A DNA stretch of 64,000 bases from assembly GCF_001594145.1 (NCBI RefSeq), contig NZ_LVCF01000025.1, forward strand, positions 124,001 through 188,000, in the 5' to 3' direction. The position numbers and the translations under genes were made by a program. Shown here one piece after another: positions 8,113 to 16,670 of the stretch (positions are counted from its first letter, which is position 1; each line of letters starts with the position of its first letter). The DNA is from Branchiibius sp. NY16-3462-2. Lineage in GTDB: Bacteria; Actinomycetota; Actinomycetes; Actinomycetales; Dermatophilaceae. The notes below the pieces were generated by a model. It saw only the letters and a program-made list of their open reading frames with translations, was not told the DNA's origin and made no database searches.

Positions 8113-9897
8113 TCAGACGCCGCGCAGGTCCAGTTCGAGTTCCGCAGCAGCGGTGTCATCAAGAATGACCGGGATGCCCCAATCCTGTTGATACAGATGG
8201 CATGCCGCGTGCTCAGAGTCCCCGTCGCAGGCGGCGGCGCGCACCGAGATGTGCAACGTGCCGTCGCCGACCGCGGGGTCCAGCACGAGGGCCCGGCTCA
8301 GACCCTCACTGGTGCCACTACCGTCTCGCAGGAGGGCCTCGGGAGTCGCCGACACCATGAGCTGGGTCGGATCGCCGTACCGGAAATCGAGTTTCTGCCC
8401 GGGTGGCGGGGTGAAGGCGACCGTCAGCGTGACCGGGCCGGGCGCGATCGGAGTGGCCGGGCGGGCGGTGGTGTGCGAGTCACCGTCCATCCGCTGGGCG
8501 ACCTCCGGCACAGGTACGGCGATCACCTGGTGGGCGCTCGACTCCACGACGAGTAGGTGGTTGGCGAAGAGAACGTCGCTCGGCTCGGCCAAACCGGTTG
8601 CCAGCGTGGTTACTTCGTCGCTGGTCGGGTCGTACCGGCGGATCGCTCCGTTGTAGGTGTCCGCGATGGCGACGCTGCCGTCGGGCAGCTCGCTGACCCC
8701 GAGCGGATGCTGCAACAGCGCCTGTCCAGCGGGTCCGTCGACATGACCGAAGTCGAATAATCCCTGTCCCACATGGGTTTTCAGTTCGAAACCCTCCTCG
8801 GACAACGTGAGCGAGCGCAGCGCGGACGTCTCGGCGTCGGCAATCCAGACCCGGGTGCCGTCGGCGGAGGTCGCGAGGCCCGAGGGCTGCGCTAACCACG
8901 CGTCGTGCGCGAGCCCGTCGCGGATTCCTTCGGCGGAGGTCCCCGCGAGGACGGCGACCGTGTTGTCTGCCGGGTCTGTCGCCAGGTGCAGCGCCCACAA
9001 CTGGTGGGTGCCGGCCATGGCGATCACGACCCGATCGATCCACCACGCGAGGTCCCACGGCGTCGACAGCGGCTGCTTCAACGCTGCCCCGCCGCCGGAG
9101 CGTTCGCGCAACTGCTCACCCGTCCCGGCGATGACCTGAATCTGCCCGTCGGACAATCGGATCGACCGGATCTGATGGTGCACGCTGTCGGCGACCACCA
9201 CGTCATACCCGACGCGCTCGGCGACCTCTACGGGCAGCACCAACAACCCCTGGGGCTCGTTGAAGCCGCCGAACCGGGCCCGTTCGGTGGTCAGGTCGGA
9301 CTCGAGCCACACCACGTCGTGGTGGGCGGTGTCGGAAACCAGGAAGGAACCGTCCGGGTGGGCAGCGATCTTGCCGGGGAACCGCAGCTGCGTGTCCTTC
9401 GAGGCGGGCGCGATGTAGGGCGAATCTCCCTGGCACAACGTGCCTTTGGCGCGGTGCTCGACGATCAGGTCTTCGATGAGACTGGCCAGTCCCGCTGCGT
9501 GGCCTTCCCCGGACATCGACGCCACGATCGAGCCCTCGGGATCGATCACGACCAGCGTCGGCCACGCGCGGGCGGTGTAGGCCTGCCAGGTCGTCAGCGC
9601 CGGGTCATCCAGCACGGGGTGATGCACGCCGTAGCGTTCGACCGCTGCGACCAGCGCATCCGGATCGGCCTCGTGCACGAACTTCGGCGAGTGCACGCCG
9701 ATCAGCACCAGCTCATGCGCGTACTTCTCCTCCAGCGGGCGCAGCTCGTCCAACACATGCAGGCAGTTGACGCAACAGAACGTCCAGAAGTCCAGGACGA
9801 CGATCTTGCCGCGCAACTGCGCGAGTGAGAGGTCCTGTCCGCCGGTGTTCAGCCAGCCGCGACCGACGAGTTCGGGAGCACGGAGCTTGACGACCAT
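8113..9897 (-). CDS. thioredoxin-like NHL repeat protein (NHLRC2 homologue)
   Basis: A 594-residue protein with an N-terminal thioredoxin-like domain and a six-bladed NHL-type beta-propeller. Residues ~1-150 carry GKIVVLDFWTFCCVNCLHVL, where CVNC is the redox CxxC motif, and ARAWPTLVVIDPEG with the cis-proline. Propeller segments follow: GKIAAHPDGSFLVSDTAHHD, PSGLATSADGTRVWIADAET and PLGVSELPDGSVAIADTYNG. This is the layout of human NHLRC2 and its bacterial homologues, whose role is unclear but probably in thiol redox. There is no signal peptide, so it should be cytoplasmic. The start is preceded closely by GGAGG and GACAAT. Confidence 0.88.
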   Translation of the reverse strand: MVVKLRAPELVGRGWLNTGGQDLSLAQLRGKIVVLDFWTFCCVNCLHVLDELRPLEEKYAHELVLIGVHSPKFVHEADPDALVAAVERYGVHHPVLDDPALTTWQAYTARAWPTLVVIDPEGSIVASMSGEGHAAGLASLIEDLIVEHRAKGTLCQGDSPYIAPASKDTQLRFPGKIAAHPDGSFLVSDTAHHDVVWLESDLTTERARFGGFNEPQGLLVLPVEVAERVGYDVVVADSVHHQIRSIRLSDGQIQVIAGTGEQLRERSGGGAALKQPLSTPWDLAWWIDRVVIAMAGTHQLWALHLATDPADNTVAVLAGTSAEGIRDGLAHDAWLAQPSGLATSADGTRVWIADAETSALRSLTLSEEGFELKTHVGQGLFDFGHVDGPAGQALLQHPLGVSELPDGSVAIADTYNGAIRRYDPTSDEVTTLATGLAEPSDVLFANHLLVVESSAHQVIAVPVPEVAQRMDGDSHTTARPATPIAPGPVTLTVAFTPPPGQKLDFRYGDPTQLMVSATPEALLRDGSGTSEGLSRALVLDPAVGDGTLHISVRAAACDGDSEHAACHLYQQDWGIPVILDDTAAAELELDLRGV

Positions 9898-9924
9898 GCC
9901 TCCATTGTCAGCCCATGCGGGTAA

Positions 9925-10146
9925 TCAGATCCGGGCGGACCCGACGGCCCAGATCCCGGACGGCACCTCTGATGTCGCGGTGGAGCCCGGCGTCGCTGAT
10001 TCGGAGCCGGACGTGGAGGTCGGCTGCTGCGCCGTCGGCTCCCCGGTCGGCGAACCAGCTGCAGGAGCCCCGGTGGAGTCTGTTGACGGCACCGATGGCT
10101 CGCTGCTCGCAGTCGGTGTTCCGCTACTGGTCGGATCGTCGGACAT
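9925..10146 (-). CDS. Ser/Thr/Pro-rich small protein
   Basis: A 73-residue low-complexity protein made almost entirely of Ser, Thr, Pro, Gly, Ala and Glu, ending in SGIWAVGSARI. A GGGAG site lies 9 nt before the ATG at 10146, and the gene is 22 nt after the Tat-exported protein gene on the same strand, so the two are probably co-transcribed. No export signal is visible. It could be a short disordered linker protein, or over-called in a GC-rich stretch; the ribosome binding site supports it. Confidence 0.45.
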   Translation of the reverse strand: MSDDPTSSGTPTASSEPSVPSTDSTGAPAAGSPTGEPTAQQPTSTSGSESATPGSTATSEVPSGIWAVGSARI

Positions 10147-10168
10147 CACGCATCTCCCAAAGGGTCGG

Positions 10169-10789
10169 CTAGATCTGAACGGGACCGCGCAGGAAGGTGA
10201 CCTGCGTGCCATTGACAGTGACCGTACGACGCGCGTAGACGTTCACCCCGTTGCGGCAGAGAACTCCTGCGTTTTGTGCCGTGCCGGTGAAGTTGGGTTG
10301 ACCGTTCGCAGTGCTGTACGGGCCGTCGGCACCGGTGGGGTGATACGTCCATGCACCGCTGTACTTCGTGGTGTACGCAGTGAATCCCGAGATGGCGGGC
10401 GCCGTGTTGTCGATGGCCGGCACGGACCATGAGGCGTTGGTGGGGTTCGCCGCCCAGGTGATCGCGAGCGTGCTGGGGTAATAGAAGGTGATGAAGGCGT
10501 TGGCTATGTTCTGGGTCGACGGCCCATACACCCACAGACCCCTATCTGGATAGGAACCGGTGCCGTCGATGGTCAGCGTCATCGTGTTGCTGTCGCAGGA
10601 TTTTCCCACGGTGACCCAGCCCTGCAGACCGGGCTGCACACTGGCCGACGCGGGCGGCGTCACCGCCCCGACCAGCAGAACAGGAGTCGTCCACGCGGCT
10701 CCCTTAGCCAGGGTGCGCCGCGTCACCGGGAGATCCGCCACCTCGGGGCGCCGCTCGTGGGTCACCAATGCCGCCTTCGTCTCGTTCAT
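10169..10789 (-). CDS. Tat-exported hypothetical protein
   Basis: A 206-residue protein with a twin-arginine signal: TRRTLAKGAAWTTPVLLVGA at residues ~23-42, followed by a likely cleavage site after PPASA. The pattern RRxLxKGAAWxxP is common in actinobacterial Tat-exported surface proteins. The mature part is rich in Thr, Asn, Tyr and Gly (for example YPDRGLWVYGPST and NPTNASWSV), with two cysteines that may form a disulphide, and looks like a secreted beta-sandwich. No catalytic motif is seen. It shares a divergent promoter region with the MFS gene. Confidence 0.72.
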   Translation of the reverse strand: MNETKAALVTHERRPEVADLPVTRRTLAKGAAWTTPVLLVGAVTPPASASVQPGLQGWVTVGKSCDSNTMTLTIDGTGSYPDRGLWVYGPSTQNIANAFITFYYPSTLAITWAANPTNASWSVPAIDNTAPAISGFTAYTTKYSGAWTYHPTGADGPYSTANGQPNFTGTAQNAGVLCRNGVNVYARRTVTVNGTQVTFLRGPVQI

Positions 10790-10907
10790 CGCGTAGGTGG
10801 GGGGTCACCCGACGACAGTTGGAGGCTAACAGCCGGGCTGGTGCCCTGATGGGCCGTTCGCAAAGGCCACCCACCACGTCGAACCATTGCCTTGCAATGA
10901 TTGAAGG

Positions 10908-12113
10908 GTGAACCAACCCCGTCTGTCCCGCGCCGTCGTGCTGTTGATGGCCGTCGCGACGGGCATCTCGGTGGCCAATCTGTACTACTGCCAGCCGTTG
11001 CTGGAGTTGATCAGCGGCGACCTGGGCATCAGTGCCGCGAGCGCCGGCGCCTTGGTGACGATGACCCAGATCGGCTACGCCCTCGGACTGCTCTTCGTGC
11101 TCCCGCTGGGTGACCTGCTCGAACGCCGAGGGTTGATCATCGGGCTGTCGCTGGCCTGCGTGGGTGCGCTGATCCTGACCGCCACCGCTCAGAACGCACC
11201 CTGGCTGTTCGCCGCCTCGATCCTGCTGGGGTTGCTCACTGTCGTCGCGCAGGTCCTGGTGCCGCTCGCGGCGACCCTCGCCGAGCCGCGGGAGCAGGGC
11301 ACCGTGGTGGGCATCGTGATGAGCGGACTGCTGCTGGGGATCCTGCTGGCCCGGACCGTTGCCGGGCTGCTGGCCGAAGTGGGTGGCTGGCGCAGCGTCT
11401 ACTGGATCGCGGCACTGGCCATGTTGGTGGTCACCCTGGCCCTCTGGCGCGGACTGCCAGAGTCCCGCCCGACCCAGCGATCGACGTACGGCGCCCTCAT
11501 GGTCTCCATCGGTCACTTCATCCGCACCGAACCGGTGCTGCGCCGCCGGATGGCCTACGGGGCGTTGACGTTCTTCCAGTTCAGCGTCCTGTGGACGGCG
11601 CTGACCGGCCTGCTGGCCGGCGCGCCGTACCACTACTCCGAGGGCGTCATCGGACTCTTCGGTCTGATCGGAGTGGCCGGAGCGCTGGCTGCCCAACTGG
11701 CCGGCAGGTACGCCGATCGCGGCCGGGCGCTGCGCCTGACCGTGATCTTCACCGGGCTGTTGGTCGCTTCGTGGCTGGCGCTCGCGCTGGGCAACGTGTC
11801 GCTGGCGGCCCTGGTGGTGGGGATCGTGGTGCTGGATGCGGGCGTGCAGGGCATGCAGGTGACCAACCAGACCCAGATCTATGCGATCTCCCAGGAGGGT
11901 CGGGCCCGCGTCAACGCGGCCTATATGACCAGCTATTTCGCGGGGGGCGCGATCGGATCGCTGGTCTCGACGCGGGTGGCGGCCAGCGGCGGTTGGGTCG
12001 CGGTCTGCTGGCTCGGTGTAGCCGTCGCCGTGGCGCAACTGCTGCTGGTGGCACTGGGCGAGCGCACCCTGATCCGGGGTGGCGCACCTGACCTGGTCCG
12101 GCAATCCAGTTGA
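10908..12113 (+). CDS. MFS transporter (drug/sugar exporter type)
   Basis: A 401-residue major facilitator with 12 predicted membrane helices. The motif-A-like loop PLGDLLERRGLI between helices 2 and 3 and ANLYYCQPLLELI in helix 1 resemble the YnfM/AraJ-like group of proton-driven exporters. The second half repeats the loop as GRYADRGRALR. The substrate cannot be predicted. The GTG start at 10908 places helix 1 directly after a short basic N-terminus. The gene stands alone and is divergent from the Tat-exported protein gene. Confidence 0.87.
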   Translation: MNQPRLSRAVVLLMAVATGISVANLYYCQPLLELISGDLGISAASAGALVTMTQIGYALGLLFVLPLGDLLERRGLIIGLSLACVGALILTATAQNAPWLFAASILLGLLTVVAQVLVPLAATLAEPREQGTVVGIVMSGLLLGILLARTVAGLLAEVGGWRSVYWIAALAMLVVTLALWRGLPESRPTQRSTYGALMVSIGHFIRTEPVLRRRMAYGALTFFQFSVLWTALTGLLAGAPYHYSEGVIGLFGLIGVAGALAAQLAGRYADRGRALRLTVIFTGLLVASWLALALGNVSLAALVVGIVVLDAGVQGMQVTNQTQIYAISQEGRARVNAAYMTSYFAGGAIGSLVSTRVAASGGWVAVCWLGVAVAVAQLLLVALGERTLIRGGAPDLVRQSS

Positions 12114-12167
12114 CTCAGCACGGTTTTCGGCAAATCCAGCCGGAGAACACGAGACTGCCGGACCGGG

Positions 12168-12656
12168 TCAGACCACGATGTACTGCTTGCCGTCGAGGAT
12201 CTCGCGGACCGCATCGAGGTGCCCGGCATGGTTGGCCGTCTCTACCAACACGTGCACCATCACCGAGCGCAGGTCGGGGAAGGACATCCCGGCGCCGGCC
12301 CACCAGTCCTCCGTGGTCGCCGGCGGATCGTCGAGCGACCGTGCCGCGACGATCGCCTCGGAGTTGGCGACGGCGATCCGGTAGTTGTCGATGACCAGCT
12401 GGGCCGGTTCGTCAGGGCCTACCTGCCATTCCGAGGTCTCGTCCTCCGGCCAGAAGTCCAACGGTCCTCCGGCGACGATCACCTCGAACCAGTACCGCTC
12501 ATCGGAGAGGGTCAGGTGGCGCAACAGTCCGAGGACGGACCAGCCCGAGGGCAGTACGGCGGCCCGCAACTGCTCGTCGCTCAGCCCCTCGACCTGGTCC
12601 AGGACGTGCCTGCGCTGGCCGGCCAATCGACGTACCAGAAGGTCCTTTTCGCTCAT
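12168..12656 (-). CDS. DinB/DUF664 family protein
   Basis: A 162-residue four-helix-bundle protein of the DinB-like superfamily. His residues in LLRHLTLSDERYWF and in HVLVETANHAGHLDAVREI are placed as in the metal-binding triad of DinB/DUF664 proteins; GWSVLGLLRHL is also typical. Some members are thiol-dependent S-transferases (mycothiol or bacillithiol), others are uncharacterised. The ATG at 12656 has TAGCTT 7 nt upstream, so the message is probably leaderless. It is followed by a small membrane protein gene read in the same direction from its own start. Confidence 0.82.
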   Translation of the reverse strand: MSEKDLLVRRLAGQRRHVLDQVEGLSDEQLRAAVLPSGWSVLGLLRHLTLSDERYWFEVIVAGGPLDFWPEDETSEWQVGPDEPAQLVIDNYRIAVANSEAIVAARSLDDPPATTEDWWAGAGMSFPDLRSVMVHVLVETANHAGHLDAVREILDGKQYIVV

Positions 12657-12666
12657 CCTGGTGAAG

Positions 12667-12942
12667 CTACCGCCAGCGTCCGAACGGGCCAACCCCCGCG
12701 ATCGTCAGCACCCCAGCAACCACGAAGACCAGTCCCACCACCCAGGTCATAAACCGGCTGTAGGCCTGCATCTTCGGTCCGCCGCCGTGACCGTTCCACA
12801 TCTCCCGGTTGCTTGCCGCGTTGGCACGAACGAAGCGGTCCCGCAACAGGATCTGACCAATACCGACAACGGTGAGAATGACCCCCACGAGATATCGCAT
12901 GCCCCGTGGGTAGAGAAGGAAGCTGGGAGTTGGCTGCGTCAT
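12667..12942 (-). CDS. small two-helix membrane protein
   Basis: A protein of up to 91 residues with two hydrophobic segments: MRYLVGVILTVVGIGQILL and TWVVGLVFVVAGVLTIAGV. A charged loop between them contains ANREMWNGH-like sequence. I do not recognise the family, though similar short DUF-type proteins are common in actinobacteria. The start may instead be the internal ATG at 12900, directly before the first helix; neither site has a convincing ribosome binding sequence. Confidence 0.55.
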   Translation of the reverse strand: MTQPTPSFLLYPRGMRYLVGVILTVVGIGQILLRDRFVRANAASNREMWNGHGGGPKMQAYSRFMTWVVGLVFVVAGVLTIAGVGPFGRWR

Positions 12943-12967
12943 CCCCCCGAAAGGTGTCGAAGCGTGG

Positions 12968-13855
12968 TCAGGCGGTGCTGCGGAGACGTCCGCGCGCCAG
13001 GCGGCCGACGTGGTTGAGTCGCGGGCCGATGCAGGGGCCGACCCAGAGGGTCACCTCGCCAGCCGGAACGACCCCTCGGGAGGCCACCTGGCTGGCCGAA
13101 AGGGCCTTCTGCAGCGACTCCTCGCTCAACGGCAACCGGTGCTCGTTCGGATGGAACCGCGATTTGATCGGGAAGTCGGTGCCGTCAACAGCGAGTTCGT
13201 TGTGACCGCCCAGGATCCGGGTGATGCCATGGTCCTCGAGGAGCGCGATCATCCGACCGAAGGTGTCCTGCAGCGCTTCCAGGTCCTGGACATAGATCCG
13301 GCCGGGATAGAGGGTGTCGCCGGACAGCATCATCTGCCGTGACGGGTCCACGACCACGATCGAGCGCTTGTCGTGCCCGGGTGCACCCGTGATCAGCAAC
13401 GGCCGATCGCCCAGGTCGAATTCGACCACTTGAGAGGGCCATTCGGTGAAACCGAAGAACTCCTGCACGCCCTCGACGTCGATCGGCACGATCTGGGTGC
13501 GCGGTCGGTCGGTGAACTGCTCGTCGCCGCGACGGTGGTCGTAATGACCGTGACTGTGCGCCACCACGAGCTCGACATCGCGGCTCGCGAGCAGGTGATC
13601 CACGGTCTCCCGCAGCGGGCAATCGACGGGGTTCTTCGAGTCGCCGGTGTCCAGCAGCAGTGCGCGCTGCGTCCCGATCAGCAGGTACATGAACGGCGCC
13701 TCTGCTGACACCGACATCGACTGCCGCAGGACGAAGGTGTCGTCATACACCCGACGTACCTGCAGCAGCGGTCCGTCGGGTTCACCGCGCGGATGCCCGC
13801 GGATCCACGGCGCCTCCAACGGCTCGTCGTCGAAGAGCACCTGGTCGAGGCTCAT
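12968..13855 (-). CDS. MBL-fold metallo-hydrolase
   Basis: A 295-residue metallo-beta-lactamase-fold hydrolase. The zinc motif HSHGHYDH (HxHxDH) is intact, followed by GAPGHDK and LSGDTLYPG, which supply the third His and the bridging Asp, and GGHNELAVDG near the end. The substrate is unknown. Its ATG overlaps the stop of the nitrilase gene by 4 nt (ATGA), so it is the last gene of a coupled chain of three. No signal peptide is present, so it acts in the cytoplasm. Confidence 0.88.
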   Translation of the reverse strand: MSLDQVLFDDEPLEAPWIRGHPRGEPDGPLLQVRRVYDDTFVLRQSMSVSAEAPFMYLLIGTQRALLLDTGDSKNPVDCPLRETVDHLLASRDVELVVAHSHGHYDHRRGDEQFTDRPRTQIVPIDVEGVQEFFGFTEWPSQVVEFDLGDRPLLITGAPGHDKRSIVVVDPSRQMMLSGDTLYPGRIYVQDLEALQDTFGRMIALLEDHGITRILGGHNELAVDGTDFPIKSRFHPNEHRLPLSEESLQKALSASQVASRGVVPAGEVTLWVGPCIGPRLNHVGRLARGRLRSTA

Positions 13856-14640
13856 AACCGCCGGTCCTTCAGCACCGGGAAGTCGGACCGGATGCGAGCG
13901 ACGTCATCCAGCGAGACCTCCAGCGACAGCACCTCTTGCGAGGTACCCGCTTCCGCCAGCACCTCACCGGAGGCCGAGATCACCGCGCTGTGCCCGCCCA
14001 TTGCCGAATTGGCGTGTGTGCCAGCGGTGTTGCAGGCAATCACCAGGCATTGGTCCTCGATCGCCCGCGCCTTCAGCAGGGTGCGCCAGTGGGACACCCG
14101 GGCCAGCGGCCACGCAGACGGGATCAGGAAAACCGTTGCGCCCGCGTCAAGTTGGGCCCGGTAGAGCTCGGGGAATCTCAGGTCGTAACACGTCGACAAC
14201 CCGGCCGTGGTGTCGAAGAGCGGCATCGTCACCACCGACGATCCGGCCTCCATCAGCGACGGCTCACCGACCGCGAATCCGAACCGGTGGATCTTCCGGT
14301 ACGAGGCCAGCAGTGATCCGTCGGGACCGAACACCAGCGAGGTGTTCCACAGGTCTTTTCCCTCCGGCCCGACCGGACCCCGCTCCACGATCGATCCACC
14401 GTGCAGCACACACCCCAACGATGCCGCCAGCGCCGAAAGCTCCTGTGCAACAGGACCATCCAGGGGTTGCGCATACTCCGGCCATTGCCGGTAACTGAAC
14501 CCACCGGCGTACCACAACTCGGGCAGCACGATCAGGTCGTGACCCGACAGGGAGGAGACCAACGACGCCACCCGGGCGAGGCGAGCGGGCGGCGGCTCGG
14601 CGTCGTCGTACGCCAGCTGGACCACCGCAACGCGGGTCAT
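13852..14640 (-). CDS. carbon-nitrogen hydrolase (nitrilase superfamily)
   Basis: A 262-residue amidase of the nitrilase superfamily. The catalytic triad is visible: Glu in LIVLPELWYAGG, Lys in ASYRKIHRFG, and the nucleophile Cys in GLSTCYDLRFPELYR. The length and the C-terminal RSDFPVLKDRR fit the omega-amidase/Nit2-like branch, which deaminates small amides such as alpha-ketoglutaramate; the exact substrate is inference. It overlaps the genes on both sides by 4 nt, linking it to the CopD-CtaG gene upstream and the MBL hydrolase downstream. Confidence 0.88.
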   Translation of the reverse strand: MTRVAVVQLAYDDAEPPPARLARVASLVSSLSGHDLIVLPELWYAGGFSYRQWPEYAQPLDGPVAQELSALAASLGCVLHGGSIVERGPVGPEGKDLWNTSLVFGPDGSLLASYRKIHRFGFAVGEPSLMEAGSSVVTMPLFDTTAGLSTCYDLRFPELYRAQLDAGATVFLIPSAWPLARVSHWRTLLKARAIEDQCLVIACNTAGTHANSAMGGHSAVISASGEVLAEAGTSQEVLSLEVSLDDVARIRSDFPVLKDRRL

Positions 14641-16601
14641 CGATTGCCCCGCGACCGGGCCGACAACATCTCGTTGTAGGCGTTCAACTCCGCATCACCA
14701 TCGCGCTCTGCCTGCCGCTCGGCCCGGCGCGCATCGGCGTCATCCTTGCGCGCCCACTCGACCGCGATCAACAAGGCCATCATCAAGGTTGGCAGTTCGC
14801 CGACGCCCCAGGCAATGGTCCCGCCGCGCTGCTGGTCATCCAGCGGGTCGGTGACCCAGGACAGATGCAGCACCGAGAACACGTCCGGGGCGAGCAGGGT
14901 GGTCCCGGTCATCAGCGCCACACCGAAGAAGGCGTGGAACGCCACGGCCACCAACAGCACGAGCAACCGGGCCGGCGGCGACCAACGGCGGGGGCCGGGG
15001 TCGATCCCGGTGAACGCCCACGCGAACAGGTACCCGACCAGCACGAAGTGGATCACCATCAGCACGTGGCCGGTGTGCGTGCGCAGCGACAGTTCGAACC
15101 ACGGTGTGTAGTAGAACGCGATCAACGTGCTGATGAACAGCAAGGACGCGACGATCGGGTTGGCGAAGAAGCCGACGTAGCGCGAGTGCACGATCGCCAG
15201 GATCAGCTCCCGCGGCCCGAGCGTCAGATCCGAGCGCTTGGGCAGCGCCCGTAGCGCCAGCGTCACGACGGCGCCCTGCACCATGAAGACCGGCGCCAGC
15301 ATCGAGATCGCCATGTGCTGCAGCATGTGCGCGGAGAACATCACCCGGCCGTAGACGGCGGGCGGTCCGCTGACGAAGTAGATGAACAGCAACCAGCCGA
15401 CCACCCAGCTGATCGTGCGCAGGACTGGCCACCGGTCGCCGCGCCGGTGCAGCCGCCAGGCCCACACCAGATAGACCCCGATCGCGACCACGGCCACCGG
15501 GGTGAAGAGCCAGTCGAAACGCCACTGGGTGAACCAGTTCGCTGCGGTCGGGGCGGGCGGTGCCGGGTAGCCGGTGATCGAGGTGACCGTGTCGGCGTTC
15601 TCGACCGTACCCGAGGGCGGCGCGGAACGGGCCAGCGCGTTGCCCAGGCCGAACGCCGCCGCCATGGCCAGCACCTCGATCGCGGCCAGCCGGGCGAACA
15701 ACCCGCCGGTGGGCTCACCGAGCCGCGCCACGACCCGCTGGCGCTGCAGGTAGCCCAGGACCCCCAGGCCCGCGAGCAGGACCGCCTTGAGGATCAACTC
15801 CACGCCGTACGCCGTGCCAAGACTTGACCACGAACCCAGCCGGTTCACGGCGAGCACCACGCCGGAGACTCCGACGATCACGTAACACCACGTGGCGACC
15901 TTCGAGAATCGGGCAACGACATCCGAAGCGGATTTGCCCAGCCGCGACCACACCAGCCCGAGGGTGAAGAGTCCGCCGGCCCACAAAGCCGCCGACACGA
16001 CATGTCCGGCCAGGGAGTTCACTCCGGTCTCGTGGTCGTTGCTGGTCGCGGAGTGGCCGACCAGGGCGAGCGGCAGGATCGCGAAGCCGGTGATGAAGAA
16101 CAGCCACGCCTGCCCGTTACGGCCGGGCCGCAGCCAGGCGCACACCGCAACGACCAAGCCGATGAGGGCACTGATCGCCGGGGCGCGCAGGACTTCCAAC
16201 TGCCAGGTCGTCGTCCAGGCGTCACCCAACAGGCCGGACGTGCCGAGCGGGACGCCGGCCACATCGGCGTACGCGAAGACGATCCCGACAACGGCCACGA
16301 GGAACCACACGGTCGCCGACCAGGCAGCGACCCGGGAGAGAAAGAGGCGACGGTGGGAGGTGGCGCTCTCGGGCACCAGGAGGCCGCCGAGCAGGAACGC
16401 ACCGAAGGTCACCGCGAGCGCCCCGTCCTGCACCGCGTGCAACAGCGGCAGACCCCAGCGCACCACGGCACCGGGATCGCCCAACTCCAGCGGCGCGGCG
16501 CCCCCGGCGTACGCCAACGCGATCGCGGTCGTGCCCAGCAGAACGGCCAGGGCAACGGCGGGTACGCCGAGTTGCCACCTGCTGCGCTGCGGATCGGCCA
16601 T
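14637..16601 (-). CDS. CopD-CtaG fusion membrane protein (copper/cytochrome oxidase assembly)
   Basis: A 654-residue membrane protein made of two known modules. The first ~330 residues form a CopD-like copper-resistance domain with about nine helices (for example GHVVSAALWAGGLFTLGLVW). The second half is a Caa3-type CtaG domain: SAHMLQHMAISMLAPV, FYYTPWFELSLRTHTGH and FHAFFGVALMTG. CtaG proteins help deliver copper to cytochrome c oxidase, so the fusion probably imports and hands over copper at the membrane. This fused form is usual in actinobacteria. The ATG at 16601 has TACTCT 7 nt upstream (leaderless), and the longer open frame upstream lacks any coding signal. Confidence 0.88.
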   Translation of the reverse strand: MADPQRSRWQLGVPAVALAVLLGTTAIALAYAGGAAPLELGDPGAVVRWGLPLLHAVQDGALAVTFGAFLLGGLLVPESATSHRRLFLSRVAAWSATVWFLVAVVGIVFAYADVAGVPLGTSGLLGDAWTTTWQLEVLRAPAISALIGLVVAVCAWLRPGRNGQAWLFFITGFAILPLALVGHSATSNDHETGVNSLAGHVVSAALWAGGLFTLGLVWSRLGKSASDVVARFSKVATWCYVIVGVSGVVLAVNRLGSWSSLGTAYGVELILKAVLLAGLGVLGYLQRQRVVARLGEPTGGLFARLAAIEVLAMAAAFGLGNALARSAPPSGTVENADTVTSITGYPAPPAPTAANWFTQWRFDWLFTPVAVVAIGVYLVWAWRLHRRGDRWPVLRTISWVVGWLLFIYFVSGPPAVYGRVMFSAHMLQHMAISMLAPVFMVQGAVVTLALRALPKRSDLTLGPRELILAIVHSRYVGFFANPIVASLLFISTLIAFYYTPWFELSLRTHTGHVLMVIHFVLVGYLFAWAFTGIDPGPRRWSPPARLLVLLVAVAFHAFFGVALMTGTTLLAPDVFSVLHLSWVTDPLDDQQRGGTIAWGVGELPTLMMALLIAVEWARKDDADARRAERQAERDGDAELNAYNEMLSARSRGNR

Positions 16602-16670
16602 GACAACCAGAGTAAGGACCACCACCCGGGATGGAACGGACCACCCGGGCGCCTCAGTATGTTGGAGGTC

